Shown here one piece after another: positions 25,768-34,419 of a DNA stretch of 64,000 bases. Positions within the stretch are counted from its first letter, which is position 1. Each line of letters begins with the position of its first letter. The stretch is from Idiomarina seosinensis (GTDB lineage Bacteria > Pseudomonadota > Gammaproteobacteria > Enterobacterales > Alteromonadaceae). The translations under genes and the position numbers were made by a program. The notes beneath the pieces were generated by a model. The model did not search any database and was not told the origin of the DNA. It was given only the letters and a program-made list of their open reading frames with translations. Where the stretch lies: the NCBI RefSeq assembly GCF_003987275.1, contig NZ_PIQF01000005.1:1-64000 (forward strand), written 5' to 3'.

Positions 25768-26879
25768 TAATCCTCCAAAATCATTAAATCGTCGCGATGG
25801 ATAACTTCAGTTATCGGGCTATAACCAAACTGCTCAGCAATATCTTCTGTTTGTTGCCCTTTAATGTGAAGCAGCTCGTGAGAGCTATATTGGCAAATGC
25901 CTTTCGCCAGCGCGTCGGCGTTATTTGCGCTACGAACGACCACAGCGTCACCGCGATCAAAGTCACCTTGTACGTCGACAATTCCAGAACTTAACAGCGA
26001 TGCACCGTTTTCCATCAACGCTTTCTCAGCGCCATCGTCAATCAATATCTCGCCCTGAGCTACCAGGGTATGACGCAACCAATGTTTCTTGTTACTGATT
26101 GGGTCCGACTGACGACGGAATAAGGTGCCCGGAATTTCGCCCTGTAACAGTGACTCAAAGGTTTCACCCTTGCGTCCGTTGACGATATAAGTATCGATGC
26201 CGTGCGACGTAGCTTTCTCCGCCGCTTCAACTTTAGTGCGCATACCGCCAGTGCCGACAGCACTGACCGATCCGCCAGCAAGGGAGAAAATACTCTCGTC
26301 GATTTGTTCAACGACAGGTATTTTCTTGGCATCTGGGTTTAGGTTCGGATCGGAGTCATATAGACCATCAATATCCGAACAGATAAATAGGGCATCGGCA
26401 TCAACCAAGGTTGCTACCATTGCCGATAAGTTGTCGTTATCACCAACTTTCATCTCATCCGTTGCGAGCGCGTCGTTTTCGTTTACGACAGGTAAAATGT
26501 TGTGCTCTAACAAACGGTTAAGGGTGTTTTTAATGCTGACATAGCGTGCTCTATCGCGTAAGTCGCTATGCGTCATTAGCAGCTGGGCGCAAGGAAAATC
26601 AAAAAAGCGCGACCAATATCCCATCATTTCATTCTGACCGACAGCTGACATCGCTTTGCGAACTGCTACCGGTACTTTTTTATGTTCAAAGTGGATATGT
26701 TTACGACCCGCAGCAACGCTACCAGAGGAGACGATGACCACTTCCTGTCCCCGTTCATGGCACTCGTTGATAAATCGAGCGATGGGTAGTAAATACTTTG
26801 TACTGACTCCGGTTTCATCTGGCGCGATGAGCGCACTACCTACTTTAAGTACGGCTCTTCGCCAGGATGGCGCTTTCAT
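25767..26879 (-). CDS. proB: Glutamate 5-kinase ProB with C-terminal PUA domain
   Basis: Phosphorylates glutamate, the proline-inhibited first step of proline synthesis. The amino-acid-kinase domain (about 1-255) starts RRAVLKVGSALI and has VIVSSGSVAAGRKH, PVVNENDALATDE, FGDNDNLSA-like VGDNDNLSAMVA and GTGGMRTKVEAAEKAT. The PUA domain (about 275-360) includes GASLLSSGIVDVQGDFDRGD. Length 370 is standard for the two-domain type. With proC (35394-36218) all three proline-synthesis genes are in this window. The 135-base region upstream has an imperfect inverted repeat near the start but no clear promoter was fixed. Confidence 0.96.
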   Translation of the reverse strand: MKAPSWRRAVLKVGSALIAPDETGVSTKYLLPIARFINECHERGQEVVIVSSGSVAAGRKHIHFEHKKVPVAVRKAMSAVGQNEMMGYWSRFFDFPCAQLLMTHSDLRDRARYVSIKNTLNRLLEHNILPVVNENDALATDEMKVGDNDNLSAMVATLVDADALFICSDIDGLYDSDPNLNPDAKKIPVVEQIDESIFSLAGGSVSAVGTGGMRTKVEAAEKATSHGIDTYIVNGRKGETFESLLQGEIPGTLFRRQSDPISNKKHWLRHTLVAQGEILIDDGAEKALMENGASLLSSGIVDVQGDFDRGDAVVVRSANNADALAKGICQYSSHELLHIKGQQTEDIAEQFGYSPITEVIHRDDLMILED

Positions 26880-26897
26880 AAAAACTCCCTATTGTTG

Positions 26898-26922
26898 AAT
26901 TCGTTAGTAGTCTAACAGAATT
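26898..26922. promoter_or_regulatory. Inverted repeat in the proB leader
   Basis: AATTCGTTAG-TAGT-CTAAC(A)GAATT forms ten pairs with one bulged base, about 20 bases before the proB start. It could be an operator or an mRNA hairpin close to the ribosome binding site. No known factor was matched. Confidence 0.35.
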
Positions 26923-27014
26923 GGCTTTTAAGCTCCAGCGAGGTTCATAAGCCAGAACTATTGTCAATATTTTAGTCAATAATTTAGCTTTTCCTGAGTT
27001 TTTTACGAAATATG

Positions 27015-27287
27015 TTAAGACTCAGGCGGCGTATACCCTTCAATTTCGACATCTTTGTGTTCAAATAGAAACGCCACCATGTTTTGTTCCAAAAATTTAC
27101 GGTCGTCTTCGGACATCATATTTAAGTGTTTTTCGTTAATTAGCATGGTTTGTTTCTTTTGCCATTCAGCCCATGCTTGTTTGGAGATGTGTTGAAAAAT
27201 ACGCTCTCCCAACTCACCGGGGTAGAGCTGAAAATCCAAACCCTCAGCTTCTTTTTGCAAGTATTCACAAAATACGGTTCGGCTCAT
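27015..27287 (-). CDS. yggX: Iron-trafficking / oxidative damage protection protein YggX
   Basis: Small 90-residue protein that protects iron-sulfur enzymes from oxidation and is proposed to carry Fe(II). The N-terminus [19 protein letters not shown] contains the single conserved cysteine; [20 protein letters not shown] and NEKHLNMM follow as in the family. It overlaps mutY by four bases, the same mutY-yggX order as in E. coli, where the pair is linked to oxidative stress. It lies downstream on the same mRNA. Confidence 0.96.
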   Translation of the reverse strand: MSRTVFCEYLQKEAEGLDFQLYPGELGERIFQHISKQAWAEWQKKQTMLINEKHLNMMSEDDRKFLEQNMVAFLFEHKDVEIEGYTPPES

Positions 27288-28330
27288 ATCAATTCCCTAA
27301 GTTGCTTTATTAGTTTAACCGTGACAGCCGCTAATCCGACGTCGATATCGTTTTCGATGGAAAACCAGCGACACTGTTCTTCTGCGACAGCTTCATGCTT
27401 TTTACTATTGACCAAGACTGGAAAGCAGTCCAGATGGAAATGTGAAAAAGTATGCCGAAACGCTGGTAGTTCGGTGACCTGTTCCCGGTTAATCTGGGTC
27501 GCATCAACCAGCTGCTCGAGTGTTTCAAACTGAGGGAAGCTCCAAAGGCCCCCCCAAATTCCAGCGCTTGGTCTACGCTCGAGCAAAATCTCATTACCAT
27601 TCATTTGTATCTGTAAGAACGCAAATTTTACTGGTTTGGTTTTTTTTGGTTTTTTACCCGGATATTGTTCCGGGCTATTACTGGCCAACCCTTGACAGGT
27701 TGAAGCTAACGGACAGTTGTTGCAATCAGGAGAGGTACGCGTACACACCATCGCGCCCAGATCCATCATTGCTTGATTATAATCCGCGTGACGTTCACTC
27801 GGAGTTAACTCACTAGAGATTTCCCACAATCGTTTTGAGACAGCTGCTTTTCCAGGCCAGCCATCGACGGCAAAATGCCTAGCCAATACCCGTTTTACAT
27901 TACCATCTAAAATGGGAGCATAGTTCCCGCAACCCAACGATGTTATTGCTCCAGCAGTCGAACGTCCAATACCAGGCAAGCGGATTAACTGTTCGACGGA
28001 GCAGGGGAACACGCCCTGATGCTGTGCCACAACCTCTTGCGCGGCTCGATGAAGATTTCTGGCGCGGGCATAATAGCCCAACCCGGTCCACAAACTTAAA
28101 ACTTCATCCTGAGCTGAGTTGGCCAATGACTGAACGTTTGGGAAGCGAGCGATAAAACGTTCAAAATAAGGAATTACGGTGGTCACTTGAGTTTGTTGTA
28201 ACATAATTTCAGAAACCCAAACCTTATAGGGGGTTTTATCCTTTTGCCACGGCAGGTGTTTGCGACCGTAGCGATCAAACCAACCGAGAACCCGCTGGTT
28301 AAATTGCTCTCGTGGTAAGTTACTGCTCAT
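27284..28330 (-). CDS. mutY: A/G-specific adenine DNA glycosylase MutY
   Basis: Removes adenine paired with 8-oxoguanine. Motifs: [13 protein letters not shown]-like [24 protein letters not shown] (catalytic Glu), helix-hairpin-helix [15 protein letters not shown], catalytic Asp in [13 protein letters not shown], and the 4Fe-4S loop C-x6-C-x2-C-x5-C ([17 protein letters not shown]). The C-terminal NUDIX-like domain that reads 8-oxoG holds [12 protein letters not shown] and [10 protein letters not shown]. Length 348 agrees with E. coli (350). It is divergent from the ompA-like gene across about 200 bases. Confidence 0.97.
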   Translation of the reverse strand: MSSNLPREQFNQRVLGWFDRYGRKHLPWQKDKTPYKVWVSEIMLQQTQVTTVIPYFERFIARFPNVQSLANSAQDEVLSLWTGLGYYARARNLHRAAQEVVAQHQGVFPCSVEQLIRLPGIGRSTAGAITSLGCGNYAPILDGNVKRVLARHFAVDGWPGKAAVSKRLWEISSELTPSERHADYNQAMMDLGAMVCTRTSPDCNNCPLASTCQGLASNSPEQYPGKKPKKTKPVKFAFLQIQMNGNEILLERRPSAGIWGGLWSFPQFETLEQLVDATQINREQVTELPAFRHTFSHFHLDCFPVLVNSKKHEAVAEEQCRWFSIENDIDVGLAAVTVKLIKQLRELI

Positions 28331-28411
28331 TCAATCAGCGCCCCTTTAGATATCTGTCGCAGAGGGTATTACAACCTACTGGACTATTTCTGTAAATAAA
28401 TGCAAACGTTT

Positions 28412-28439
28412 CTGACAAATCTGAAAAAAGGATTATACT
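28412..28439 (+). promoter_or_regulatory. Probable sigma-70 promoter of the OmpA-family gene
   Basis: CTGACA (28412-28417), 16 bases, TATACT (28434-28439): five of six matches in each box with a tolerable spacer. The implied 5' leader is about 90 bases. Confidence 0.6.
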
Positions 28440-28536
28440 TACGGTCAAGAACAGTCCTATAGTGATCGTTATAGACAATTTGTCGTAGAACGGGGCATAG
28501 GATCTTATTTTCGTTTGCAAAAACAAGGAGCTTGCA

Positions 28537-29625
28537 ATGAAAAAATTAAATACGGTGTTACTAGCGCTGGTTAGTGTTGGTATGACATCTGTCGCCATGG
28601 CTCAACAAAGCGAAAAAGAACCCGGCGAATTCTACATTGGTGCTCGTCTGGGCGCGTTAAGTCTGGACTCAGATCGGGTTGGCTATAAAGAAGGTACACT
28701 GTACCCCGCAGATAGCGGTTTCAATACTCTGGATACTGGTTTAGAAGTCGGCTTTATGCTGACCGAATACTGGGAAACTCGTATTTATTACGATTATGTT
28801 CAGGCTGGCATTGATGGCGCGCCTGGCGACCTTTATGGTCAGTCGTTCGGTTCTGATTTCCTTTACCACTTTAACGATATGGTTTATGCCGGTATTGGTG
28901 TTAACGGTACCGAAGTCGGTGATTTGTCTGACGCCATGGTACGCGCAACAGTGGGTCATCGCGAATTTATTAATGACGACCTATCCTGGCGCGTAGAAGG
29001 TGGTGTTCAGCGCGGCTGGGAACTCGATCATACTGAATTCTTTGCCAACATTGGTTTGCAGTTATGGTTTGGTGAACCTACGGCTGTCGCACCGAAGCAG
29101 CGCCCTCAAGTGGCTCCTCAGCCCGCACAACCGGCTGAGCCAGAACCTGAACCAGTTGATTCCGATGGTGATGGTGTAGTCGACAGTAAAGACAACTGTG
29201 TGAACACACCGATGAACTACTCAGTTGATGCAAATGGCTGTGTGAAATATAAAGACGAAACAATCCGTGAGGAATTGTTAGTCGAGTTTGACCTGAACTC
29301 GTCGAAAGTTCGCGAGTCTGCCATGGGTGAAATCGAAGAAATGGCGATGTTCATGAAAGATCACCCGCAACTGGAGTTAACAGTCCACGGTCATACCGAT
29401 AGCACCGGTGAAGCAGATTACAACCAATGGTTGTCTGAGCGCCGCGCTCAATCTGTAGCAGACGCATTGGTCAAGCGCTTCGGTATTGCTAAAAACCGTG
29501 TTTCATATAAAGGGCATGGCGAATCGCAACTGAAAGTAAAAGAAAATAGTGCTGCTGATCGTCAAGAGAACCGTCGCATTGAAGCGGAATTAAAAGTCGT
29601 TAACCGAGTACCGGTAAAACGCTAA
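28537..29625 (+). CDS. OmpA-family outer membrane porin/anchor protein
   Basis: Abundant-type envelope protein: signal peptide (about 1-22, ending AMA-QQSEK), an N-terminal eight-strand-like beta-barrel (FYIGARLGALSLDSDR to GLQLWFG, about 30-180), a Pro/Glu hinge (APQPAQPAEPEPEPVDS), a TSP3-like calcium motif DSDGDGVVDSKDNC, and a C-terminal peptidoglycan-binding OmpA domain (VHGHTDSTGEADYNQWLSERRA). Length 362 is as in E. coli OmpA. AAGGAG lies 6 bases before the ATG, a strong site that fits high expression. A clean terminator follows, so it is a single-gene unit. Confidence 0.92.
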   Translation: MKKLNTVLLALVSVGMTSVAMAQQSEKEPGEFYIGARLGALSLDSDRVGYKEGTLYPADSGFNTLDTGLEVGFMLTEYWETRIYYDYVQAGIDGAPGDLYGQSFGSDFLYHFNDMVYAGIGVNGTEVGDLSDAMVRATVGHREFINDDLSWRVEGGVQRGWELDHTEFFANIGLQLWFGEPTAVAPKQRPQVAPQPAQPAEPEPEPVDSDGDGVVDSKDNCVNTPMNYSVDANGCVKYKDETIREELLVEFDLNSSKVRESAMGEIEEMAMFMKDHPQLELTVHGHTDSTGEADYNQWLSERRAQSVADALVKRFGIAKNRVSYKGHGESQLKVKENSAADRQENRRIEAELKVVNRVPVKR

Positions 29626-29660
29626 GCGTTGATTACAACCTTTAAAAAGCGCTAAAATTA

Positions 29661-29694
29661 AAGCGGGCCTGTGGAAGCAGGCCCGTTTTTTATT
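29661..29694 (+). terminator. Rho-independent terminator after the OmpA-family gene
   Basis: CGGGCCTG-TGGAAG-CAGGCCCG perfect 8-pair stem followed by TTTTTTATT. The ORF track start for trmB (29671) lies inside it and is therefore not the real start. Confidence 0.92.
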
Positions 29695-29727
29695 GTTCCG
29701 ACTATTCAACCTGGTGTTAACTATTTC

Positions 29728-30444
29728 ATGAGTCAGTTTAAAAGTGCTGAAGAAGCCGCCGCAGCGGGCAAGTATGTGCGTACCGTAAGAAGCTTTGTAA
29801 AAAGAGAAGGTCGCTTAACCAAAGGGCAGGCCGCAGCGATTGAGCGGCAGTGGCCAAAGATGGGCTTAAACCTGAACAATGGCTTGCTTGATTTTCAAAA
29901 AGTATTTGGCAATGACAATCCAGTAACTTTCGAAATTGGCTTTGGCATGGGCCATTCTTTAGTTGAAATGGCCGCTGCCGAACCAGCGCGTAACTTTATT
30001 GGAGTAGAAGTACACGAACCAGGAGTTGGCGCTTGCCTGATGGCAGCAGAGCAAGCTGGTGTTAATAACCTTCGGTTATACAATGACGACGCGGTCGAAG
30101 TGCTTAAACAATGTGTTGCCGATCAGTCACTGGATACGGTTCAAATTTTCTTCCCCGATCCATGGCATAAAAAGCGTCATCATAAGCGTCGTATTATTCA
30201 ACCAGAGTTCGTCCAGCAGTTGGTGCAGAAAATCCAGCTAGGTGGAACCCTGCATCTGGCCACCGACTGGGAAAACTACGCGGAACACATGCTCGAGGTG
30301 TTAAACAACACTCCTAACCTGGAAAATACCTCAACCACTAACGACTACGTACCACGCCCACAAAGTCGCCCCAGCACCAAGTTCGAACAACGTGGTGAAC
30401 GCAAAGGCCACGGCGTCTGGGACTTAGTATTCAAAGTCCGCTAA
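29728..30444 (+). CDS. trmB: tRNA (guanine-N7-)-methyltransferase TrmB
   Basis: SAM-dependent methyltransferase that makes m7G46 in the tRNA variable loop. Motifs: [14 protein letters not shown], the SAM loop [48 protein letters not shown] (the PDPWxKxRHxKRR family signature) and [14 protein letters not shown]. The ATG at 29728 gives 238 residues. It starts beyond the upstream terminator, and [11 protein letters not shown] is a typical family N-terminus. No strong Shine-Dalgarno is visible. In E. coli trmB is next to mutY-yggX; here the same genes are close but the orientation differs. Confidence 0.96.
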   Translation: MSQFKSAEEAAAAGKYVRTVRSFVKREGRLTKGQAAAIERQWPKMGLNLNNGLLDFQKVFGNDNPVTFEIGFGMGHSLVEMAAAEPARNFIGVEVHEPGVGACLMAAEQAGVNNLRLYNDDAVEVLKQCVADQSLDTVQIFFPDPWHKKRHHKRRIIQPEFVQQLVQKIQLGGTLHLATDWENYAEHMLEVLNNTPNLENTSTTNDYVPRPQSRPSTKFEQRGERKGHGVWDLVFKVR

Positions 30445-30480
30445 GTCTGGGAGCGAGCCGCGGGGCAATAATAAAGCTTT

Positions 30481-30655
30481 AGCCGAGTGGTGGTTCGAGA
30501 GAACGCTTCGGTCAGGCTTCGAGGCCTCTCATCCGGGAACCGCTGCAAGCACGTCCGTGTGGCTTGTTTCCGGCCATCCATGGCCTCCAACATTCCCGGA
30601 TGAGAGGCCTCAAATCCTAACGCGCGTTCTCTCGAACCACCACTCGAATCCGGCT
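30481..30655. repeat. Long nested palindrome, element A of a twin pair
   Basis: Outer perfect 22-base arms (30485-30506 and 30624-30645), a 14/12-base internal loop, inner perfect 19-base arms (30521-30539 and 30593-30611), and a 53-base apical region with two further small hairpins, including GGCCAT-CC-ATGGCC (30572-30585). AGCC/GGCT at the far ends can pair around a 6-base bulge. It starts 36 bases after the trmB stop. The apical region is homologous, inverted, to that of element B (30658-30804), while the arms are not. It has no coding capacity. I know no name for this family with certainty. Confidence 0.85.
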
Positions 30656-30657
30656 CA

Positions 30658-30804
30658 GTAGTAATAGCCTAGCGGCATAACACGGGTCCCCCAATCAGAG
30701 GGTGTCGAAGGCCAGGGATGGCCTGAGACAAGCGCACACGGACGTGCTCGTAGCGTCCCTCTGATTGGGGGACCCGTGTTATGCCAAAGCTAGGTTATTG
30801 CTAC
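30658..30804. repeat. Long palindrome, element B of a twin pair
   Basis: Perfect 29-base arms (30674-30702 and 30757-30785) extended beyond a 3-base AAA bulge by 16 more positions with 14 matches (30658-30673 and 30789-30804). The 54-base apical region contains AGGCCA-GGGA-TGGCCT (30709-30724) and GCAC-N6-GTGC (30734-30747). Reverse-complemented, it shares AGCACGTCCGTGTG, GCTTGT, GGCCATCC and TGGCCT in the same order with element A. It ends 6 bases before the hemW stop and so could end transcription from both sides, though there is no U-run. Confidence 0.87.
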
Positions 30805-30810
30805 CCACGC

Positions 30811-31968
30811 CTAAAGTAGTGTTTCGAGTACTGAGTTTAGGTAGCGGTGGCCGGTTGGGGTTAGTTGCCAGTGGCCGGGGGTTTCGGTTACCCAGCGCTG
30901 GGTTATGGCCTGTTGCAGTTTTAGCGAGGCTTGGCTTGCGGGTAGTCCGGTGGTTTGTTCGAAACGTTGTTTTGAGACAGGTTCTAATAGTCGTAATTGG
31001 TTCATGAAAAACTCAAAATAACGTTCTTCCGGAGTTATCTCGGTTAACTGATAGCGAAGCTCTCGGGTTAAATCTAAATAGCCCTGTGGGTGTTTGATCT
31101 TTTCACAGCGGATAATCCGATTGTCTTCCGCAACTGTCACTTTACTGTGTGCACCACAACCAATACCTAAGTAGTCACCGTATTGCCAATAATTGCGGTT
31201 ATGGCTGCTTTGATGGCCTGGCTTGGCGTAAGCACTGACTTCGTACTGTTGGTAGCCTGCTTGCTGCAATAACTCGTGGCCGGCCTGATAAATATCCCAG
31301 AGCGTATCGTCATCAGGTAACTCTGGCGGTTTACTGGCAAACGACGTGTTAGGCTCTATGGTTAATTGATACCAGGAAATATGTGGTGGCTGCAGTGCTA
31401 TTACTTGTTTCAGGTCATCTAACGCAGCTGCTAGCGTCTGATCCGGCAAACCATGCATCAAGTCCAGGTTAAAGCTATTTAGCGGCAGTTGGCTTGCGTG
31501 AGCGGCGGCGGCTCTTGCCTGGACCGGGTCGTGAATACGCCCCAGCGCGGTTAGCTGGTGTTGCTGTAAGCTTTGCACGCCGATAGATAAGCGGTTAATA
31601 CCGGCTTTTACAAAGTCGGCAAACTTTTCTGTCTCGAAAGTACCCGGGTTGGCTTCTAGCGTTACTTCGCAATCGGGGGCTAAGTGCACTCGCTGACGGA
31701 TACCGTCCATCAGACGCTGGATCGCATTGGCGGAGAAGACACTAGGTGTGCCTCCGCCAATGAATATGGAGTGAATCGAGCGCTGCTGAACCCACTCAAG
31801 ATCTGCGCTTAGATCGTCTAATAGGCGGCTTACGTACGCTTGTTCAGGAACGCTCCCTTTAAGCTTGTGCGAATTAAAGTCGCAGTAGGGGCATTTTTGT
31901 ATGCACCAAGGTATGTGCACATACAATGATAATTCGGGTAGTCGCAATGGTTCCTGATGCTGGCTCAT
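30811..31968 (-). CDS. hemW: Heme chaperone HemW (radical SAM, HemN-like)
   Basis: Radical SAM protein that binds heme and is thought to insert it into respiratory proteins; it was long annotated as oxygen-independent coproporphyrinogen oxidase. N-terminal SLYVHIPWCIQKCPYCDFNSH holds the CxxxCxxC cluster motif but lacks the extra cysteine of true HemN. FIGGGTPSVFSANAIQRLM, SIGVQSLQQHQLTALGRIHD, NLDLMHGLPDQT and the C-terminal winged helix follow. Length 385 fits HemW (378 in E. coli). It is coupled to rdgB by a one-base overlap, the same order as in E. coli. Confidence 0.93.
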   Translation of the reverse strand: MSQHQEPLRLPELSLYVHIPWCIQKCPYCDFNSHKLKGSVPEQAYVSRLLDDLSADLEWVQQRSIHSIFIGGGTPSVFSANAIQRLMDGIRQRVHLAPDCEVTLEANPGTFETEKFADFVKAGINRLSIGVQSLQQHQLTALGRIHDPVQARAAAAHASQLPLNSFNLDLMHGLPDQTLAAALDDLKQVIALQPPHISWYQLTIEPNTSFASKPPELPDDDTLWDIYQAGHELLQQAGYQQYEVSAYAKPGHQSSHNRNYWQYGDYLGIGCGAHSKVTVAEDNRIIRCEKIKHPQGYLDLTRELRYQLTEITPEERYFEFFMNQLRLLEPVSKQRFEQTTGLPASQASLKLQQAITQRWVTETPGHWQLTPTGHRYLNSVLETLL

Positions 31969-32588
31969 TAATAGCCTGCGGTTAGCTGGGTAAGTAACTG
32001 TGTTAACGCTTTACCGCGATGGCTTAAAGCCTGTTTATCGTCGCGACTTAGTTGCGCTGCGGAACATTGCTTGTCAGCGACCCAGAACACGGGATCATAA
32101 CCAAAGCCGCCATCACCCTGCGGCGCGTTAAGTATCTCGCCACGCCATTGGCCGTGGCAAATCAATGGTGTTGGATCAGCCGCATGAGCTAAATAGACCA
32201 GCACGCAATGGAAGGTTGCCTGACGCTGCTGTGAGCTAACATCTGATAACTCGTTAAGCAGCTTATTAATGTTGTCCTGATCGCTACAACCGACCCCTGC
32301 GTACCGGGCAGAAAAAACGCCAGGTTCGCCATCAAGTGCGTCTACGGCTAATCCCGAATCATCGGCAATAGCCGGCAGGCCGGTATGCTGGCAGGCGTGT
32401 CGTGCTTTAATAATGGCATTTTCGACAAACGCCAGACCGGTTTCTTCTGCTTCGGCGAAATCCCATTTAGACTGGGGGTGAACTTGCCAAGAGGCGGTGG
32501 TCGGGTGCTGGGCCAGCATTGCTTGTAGCTCTTTCACTTTGCCTAAGTTGCCGGTAGCCAGTACTATTTCTTTAGCTTTACGATTCAT
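31968..32588 (-). CDS. rdgB: XTP/dITP diphosphatase RdgB (non-canonical purine NTP pyrophosphatase)
   Basis: Hydrolyses dITP, ITP and XTP to monophosphates and keeps deaminated purines out of DNA. Motifs: EIVLATGNLGKVKELQAML, FVENAIIKARHA, GLPAIADDSGLAVDALDGEPGVFSARYAG, and GDGGFGYDPVFWV and LSHRGKAL near the end. The ORF track begins at 32621. I prefer the ATG at 32588 (206 residues), which has AAGG shortly before it and starts MNRKAKEIVLATGN, close to the family N-terminus. The upstream ATG would overlap the divergent antiporter leader and has no ribosome site, but it cannot be excluded. Confidence 0.93.
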   Translation of the reverse strand: MNRKAKEIVLATGNLGKVKELQAMLAQHPTTASWQVHPQSKWDFAEAEETGLAFVENAIIKARHACQHTGLPAIADDSGLAVDALDGEPGVFSARYAGVGCSDQDNINKLLNELSDVSSQQRQATFHCVLVYLAHAADPTPLICHGQWRGEILNAPQGDGGFGYDPVFWVADKQCSAAQLSRDDKQALSHRGKALTQLLTQLTAGY

Positions 32589-32662
32589 AACCTTAAATTC
32601 GTCGTATACAGTTTCAGCCATGATATCATGGCAAATAACAAATGGCAGGAACTCAATTGTTT

Positions 32663-32678
32663 AAGGAGAGCCAGTTTG
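32663..32678 (+). promoter_or_regulatory. Ribosome binding site that fixes a TTG start for the antiporter gene
   Basis: AAGGAG (32663-32668), 7 bases, TTG (32676-32678). The ATG offered by the ORF track at 32628 has no such site. The resulting N-terminus MGTANTLLLICG leads straight into the first membrane helix as in E. coli CvrA. Confidence 0.75.
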
Positions 32679-34403
32679 GGCACAGCTAATACGCTGCTAC
32701 TTATCTGTGGAGTGTTATTGGTCGTTAGTATTCTGGCCGGTGTTCTCTCGAACCGGCTTGGTGCTCCGATCCTATTGACGTTTCTGGTGGTTGGGATGCT
32801 GGCCGGCACAGATGGTGTTATTGGGCTGAGCTTCGACAACCCTGATATTGCCTTTTTCATTGGTTCTACCGCACTTGTAATTATTCTCTTTGATGGCGGT
32901 ATGCGCACCAACCCTCAGCGCTTTAGAGTCGCCTTATGGCCGGCCATAAGTCTTGCTACCGTGGGGGTGGCAATAACCTGTACCTTGGTCGCCTCGGCTG
33001 CCGTCTACTGGTTTAATTTACCCTGGCCGGCTGCGCTGCTGATCGGCGCTATTCTCAGCTCGACGGATGCAGCAGCAGTATTCGGTATTTTTCAGTCGCA
33101 GGGCTTACAAATCAAAGAGCGGGTTGGTGCTACTCTGGAAATAGAATCGGGTAGCAACGATCCAATGGCTGTTATTTTAACCCTGACAATGACTGCTGCG
33201 GTTGCTAACGGCACCTTTGATGTTTGGTACTGGATGATCGGTGAGGTTATCTGGCAGTTAGCGGGTGGTTTAGTGTTTGGCTTTGTTGGCGGTCGGCTAT
33301 TCATTATCGCGGCCCGAAAGCTGCCCTTGAGCTTTTCATTTTTTCCCCTGTTAGCGGTTGCCAGCGCGGTTATGATTTATGCCTTTACCGCTACACTAAA
33401 CGCCAGTGGCTTTCTAGCGGTGTATTTAATGGGTTTTGTGATCGGCAATGCCCGGCTACCCCAATTAGTTCATATTTTACATGTGCAGGATGGTCTGGCG
33501 TGGCTGGCGCAAATTACCATGTTCCTGATTTTGGGCTTACTGGTAACGCCATCACACTTGCTGGCATATGCTCCGGTTGCTTTAGGAATCGCCTTTGCTT
33601 TGATATTTATTGCGCGTCCGATCGCAGTGTTTATAAGCTTGTTACCATTTTCGTTCCCCTGGCGAGAACAGCTGTTTATGAGCTGGGTGGGGCTGCGCGG
33701 CGCCGTACCGATTATTTTAGCGTTATTCCCCTGGCTTAGCGGTGTCGAGCAGCAAGAGCTGTATTTTGACATTGCCTTCGTGGTGGTTATGGTATCGTTA
33801 TTGATTCAGGGTTGGACGATTGCGCCAATGGCGCGTTGGCTTAAGTTAGAAGTTCCCAAACGGCCGCAGCCACAGCAACGTATGCCATTATCCGCCGTGG
33901 CCAGTAAAGAATCGTTAGAAGTGTGGCTGTATCAAATTGATAAAGATTCACCAGCCTGTGATCATAACTGGAGTGAGCTAAAGCTAACCGCACCCGCCAC
34001 TTTTATGGGGTTAATTCGGGAGGGTGAATGGATCCAGCCTGAGACACAACCGCAAGTGGAAGAAGGTGATGGTTTGCTGGTTGCAGCGACCGTAAAAGAT
34101 ATCGATGAAGTGAGTCGGATCTTAGCTTCAGGTGGGCAAGGCTTAAAAATTAATGATAAAGGTTTCTTCGGCGACTTTAGTTTGCGCGGTGATTTAACCT
34201 TTGCTGAGTTATCCAATGTTTACCCGCTGGGTGATGTAAAGGACACATTGTTGGCCAAAACATTAACCGATTACTTTACCGAGAAGTTTCACCGGAGGGT
34301 TGTTATTGGAGATAATATTGCCGTTGGCGACGTTATTCTTACAGTGCGCGAAATTGATGATTCCGGCGAAGCTAAATCACTTGGCATTAAAGCAAAAGAG
34401 TGA
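32676..34403 (+). CDS. cvrA: Potassium/proton antiporter CvrA/NhaP2-type (CPA1)
   Basis: Inner-membrane cation:proton antiporter, in relatives mainly K+/H+, used for volume and pH control. About twelve hydrophobic helices occupy the first 390 residues. RLGAPILLTFLVVGMLAGTDG, LFDGGMRTNPQRFR, GAILSSTDAAAVF and TLEIESGSNDPMAV (ion-site acidic residues) are signature segments. Cytoplasmic TrkA-C-like and CorC/HlyC-like regulatory domains make up the C-terminal 190 residues. Length 575 from the TTG start is near the E. coli 578. It lies between rdgB and the DUF4426 gene on the opposite strand, splitting a gene block that is usually contiguous. Confidence 0.9.
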   Translation: MGTANTLLLICGVLLVVSILAGVLSNRLGAPILLTFLVVGMLAGTDGVIGLSFDNPDIAFFIGSTALVIILFDGGMRTNPQRFRVALWPAISLATVGVAITCTLVASAAVYWFNLPWPAALLIGAILSSTDAAAVFGIFQSQGLQIKERVGATLEIESGSNDPMAVILTLTMTAAVANGTFDVWYWMIGEVIWQLAGGLVFGFVGGRLFIIAARKLPLSFSFFPLLAVASAVMIYAFTATLNASGFLAVYLMGFVIGNARLPQLVHILHVQDGLAWLAQITMFLILGLLVTPSHLLAYAPVALGIAFALIFIARPIAVFISLLPFSFPWREQLFMSWVGLRGAVPIILALFPWLSGVEQQELYFDIAFVVVMVSLLIQGWTIAPMARWLKLEVPKRPQPQQRMPLSAVASKESLEVWLYQIDKDSPACDHNWSELKLTAPATFMGLIREGEWIQPETQPQVEEGDGLLVAATVKDIDEVSRILASGGQGLKINDKGFFGDFSLRGDLTFAELSNVYPLGDVKDTLLAKTLTDYFTEKFHRRVVIGDNIAVGDVILTVREIDDSGEAKSLGIKAKE

Positions 34404-34419
34404 GCATGTGCTCACTCTT
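34396..34419. terminator. Convergent hairpin containing both stop codons
   Basis: AAGAGTGAGC-ATGT-GCTCACTCTT is a perfect 10-pair hairpin. The antiporter TGA (34401-34403) is in the left arm and the DUF4426 gene's stop (TCA on +, 34412-34414) in the right. It lacks a long U-run, so it is a probable but not certain bidirectional terminator. Confidence 0.55.

Noticed and set aside
30481-30804. The twin palindromes as a CRISPR array, integron attC sites or an insertion sequence
   Set aside because: No repeated unit-spacer pattern, no attC R-box motifs recognised, no transposase frame and no target-site duplication could be identified.
30765-31007. Plus-strand ORF of 80 codons starting in palindrome B
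   Set aside because: Lies mostly antisense to hemW and starts inside the palindrome arm; a shadow frame.
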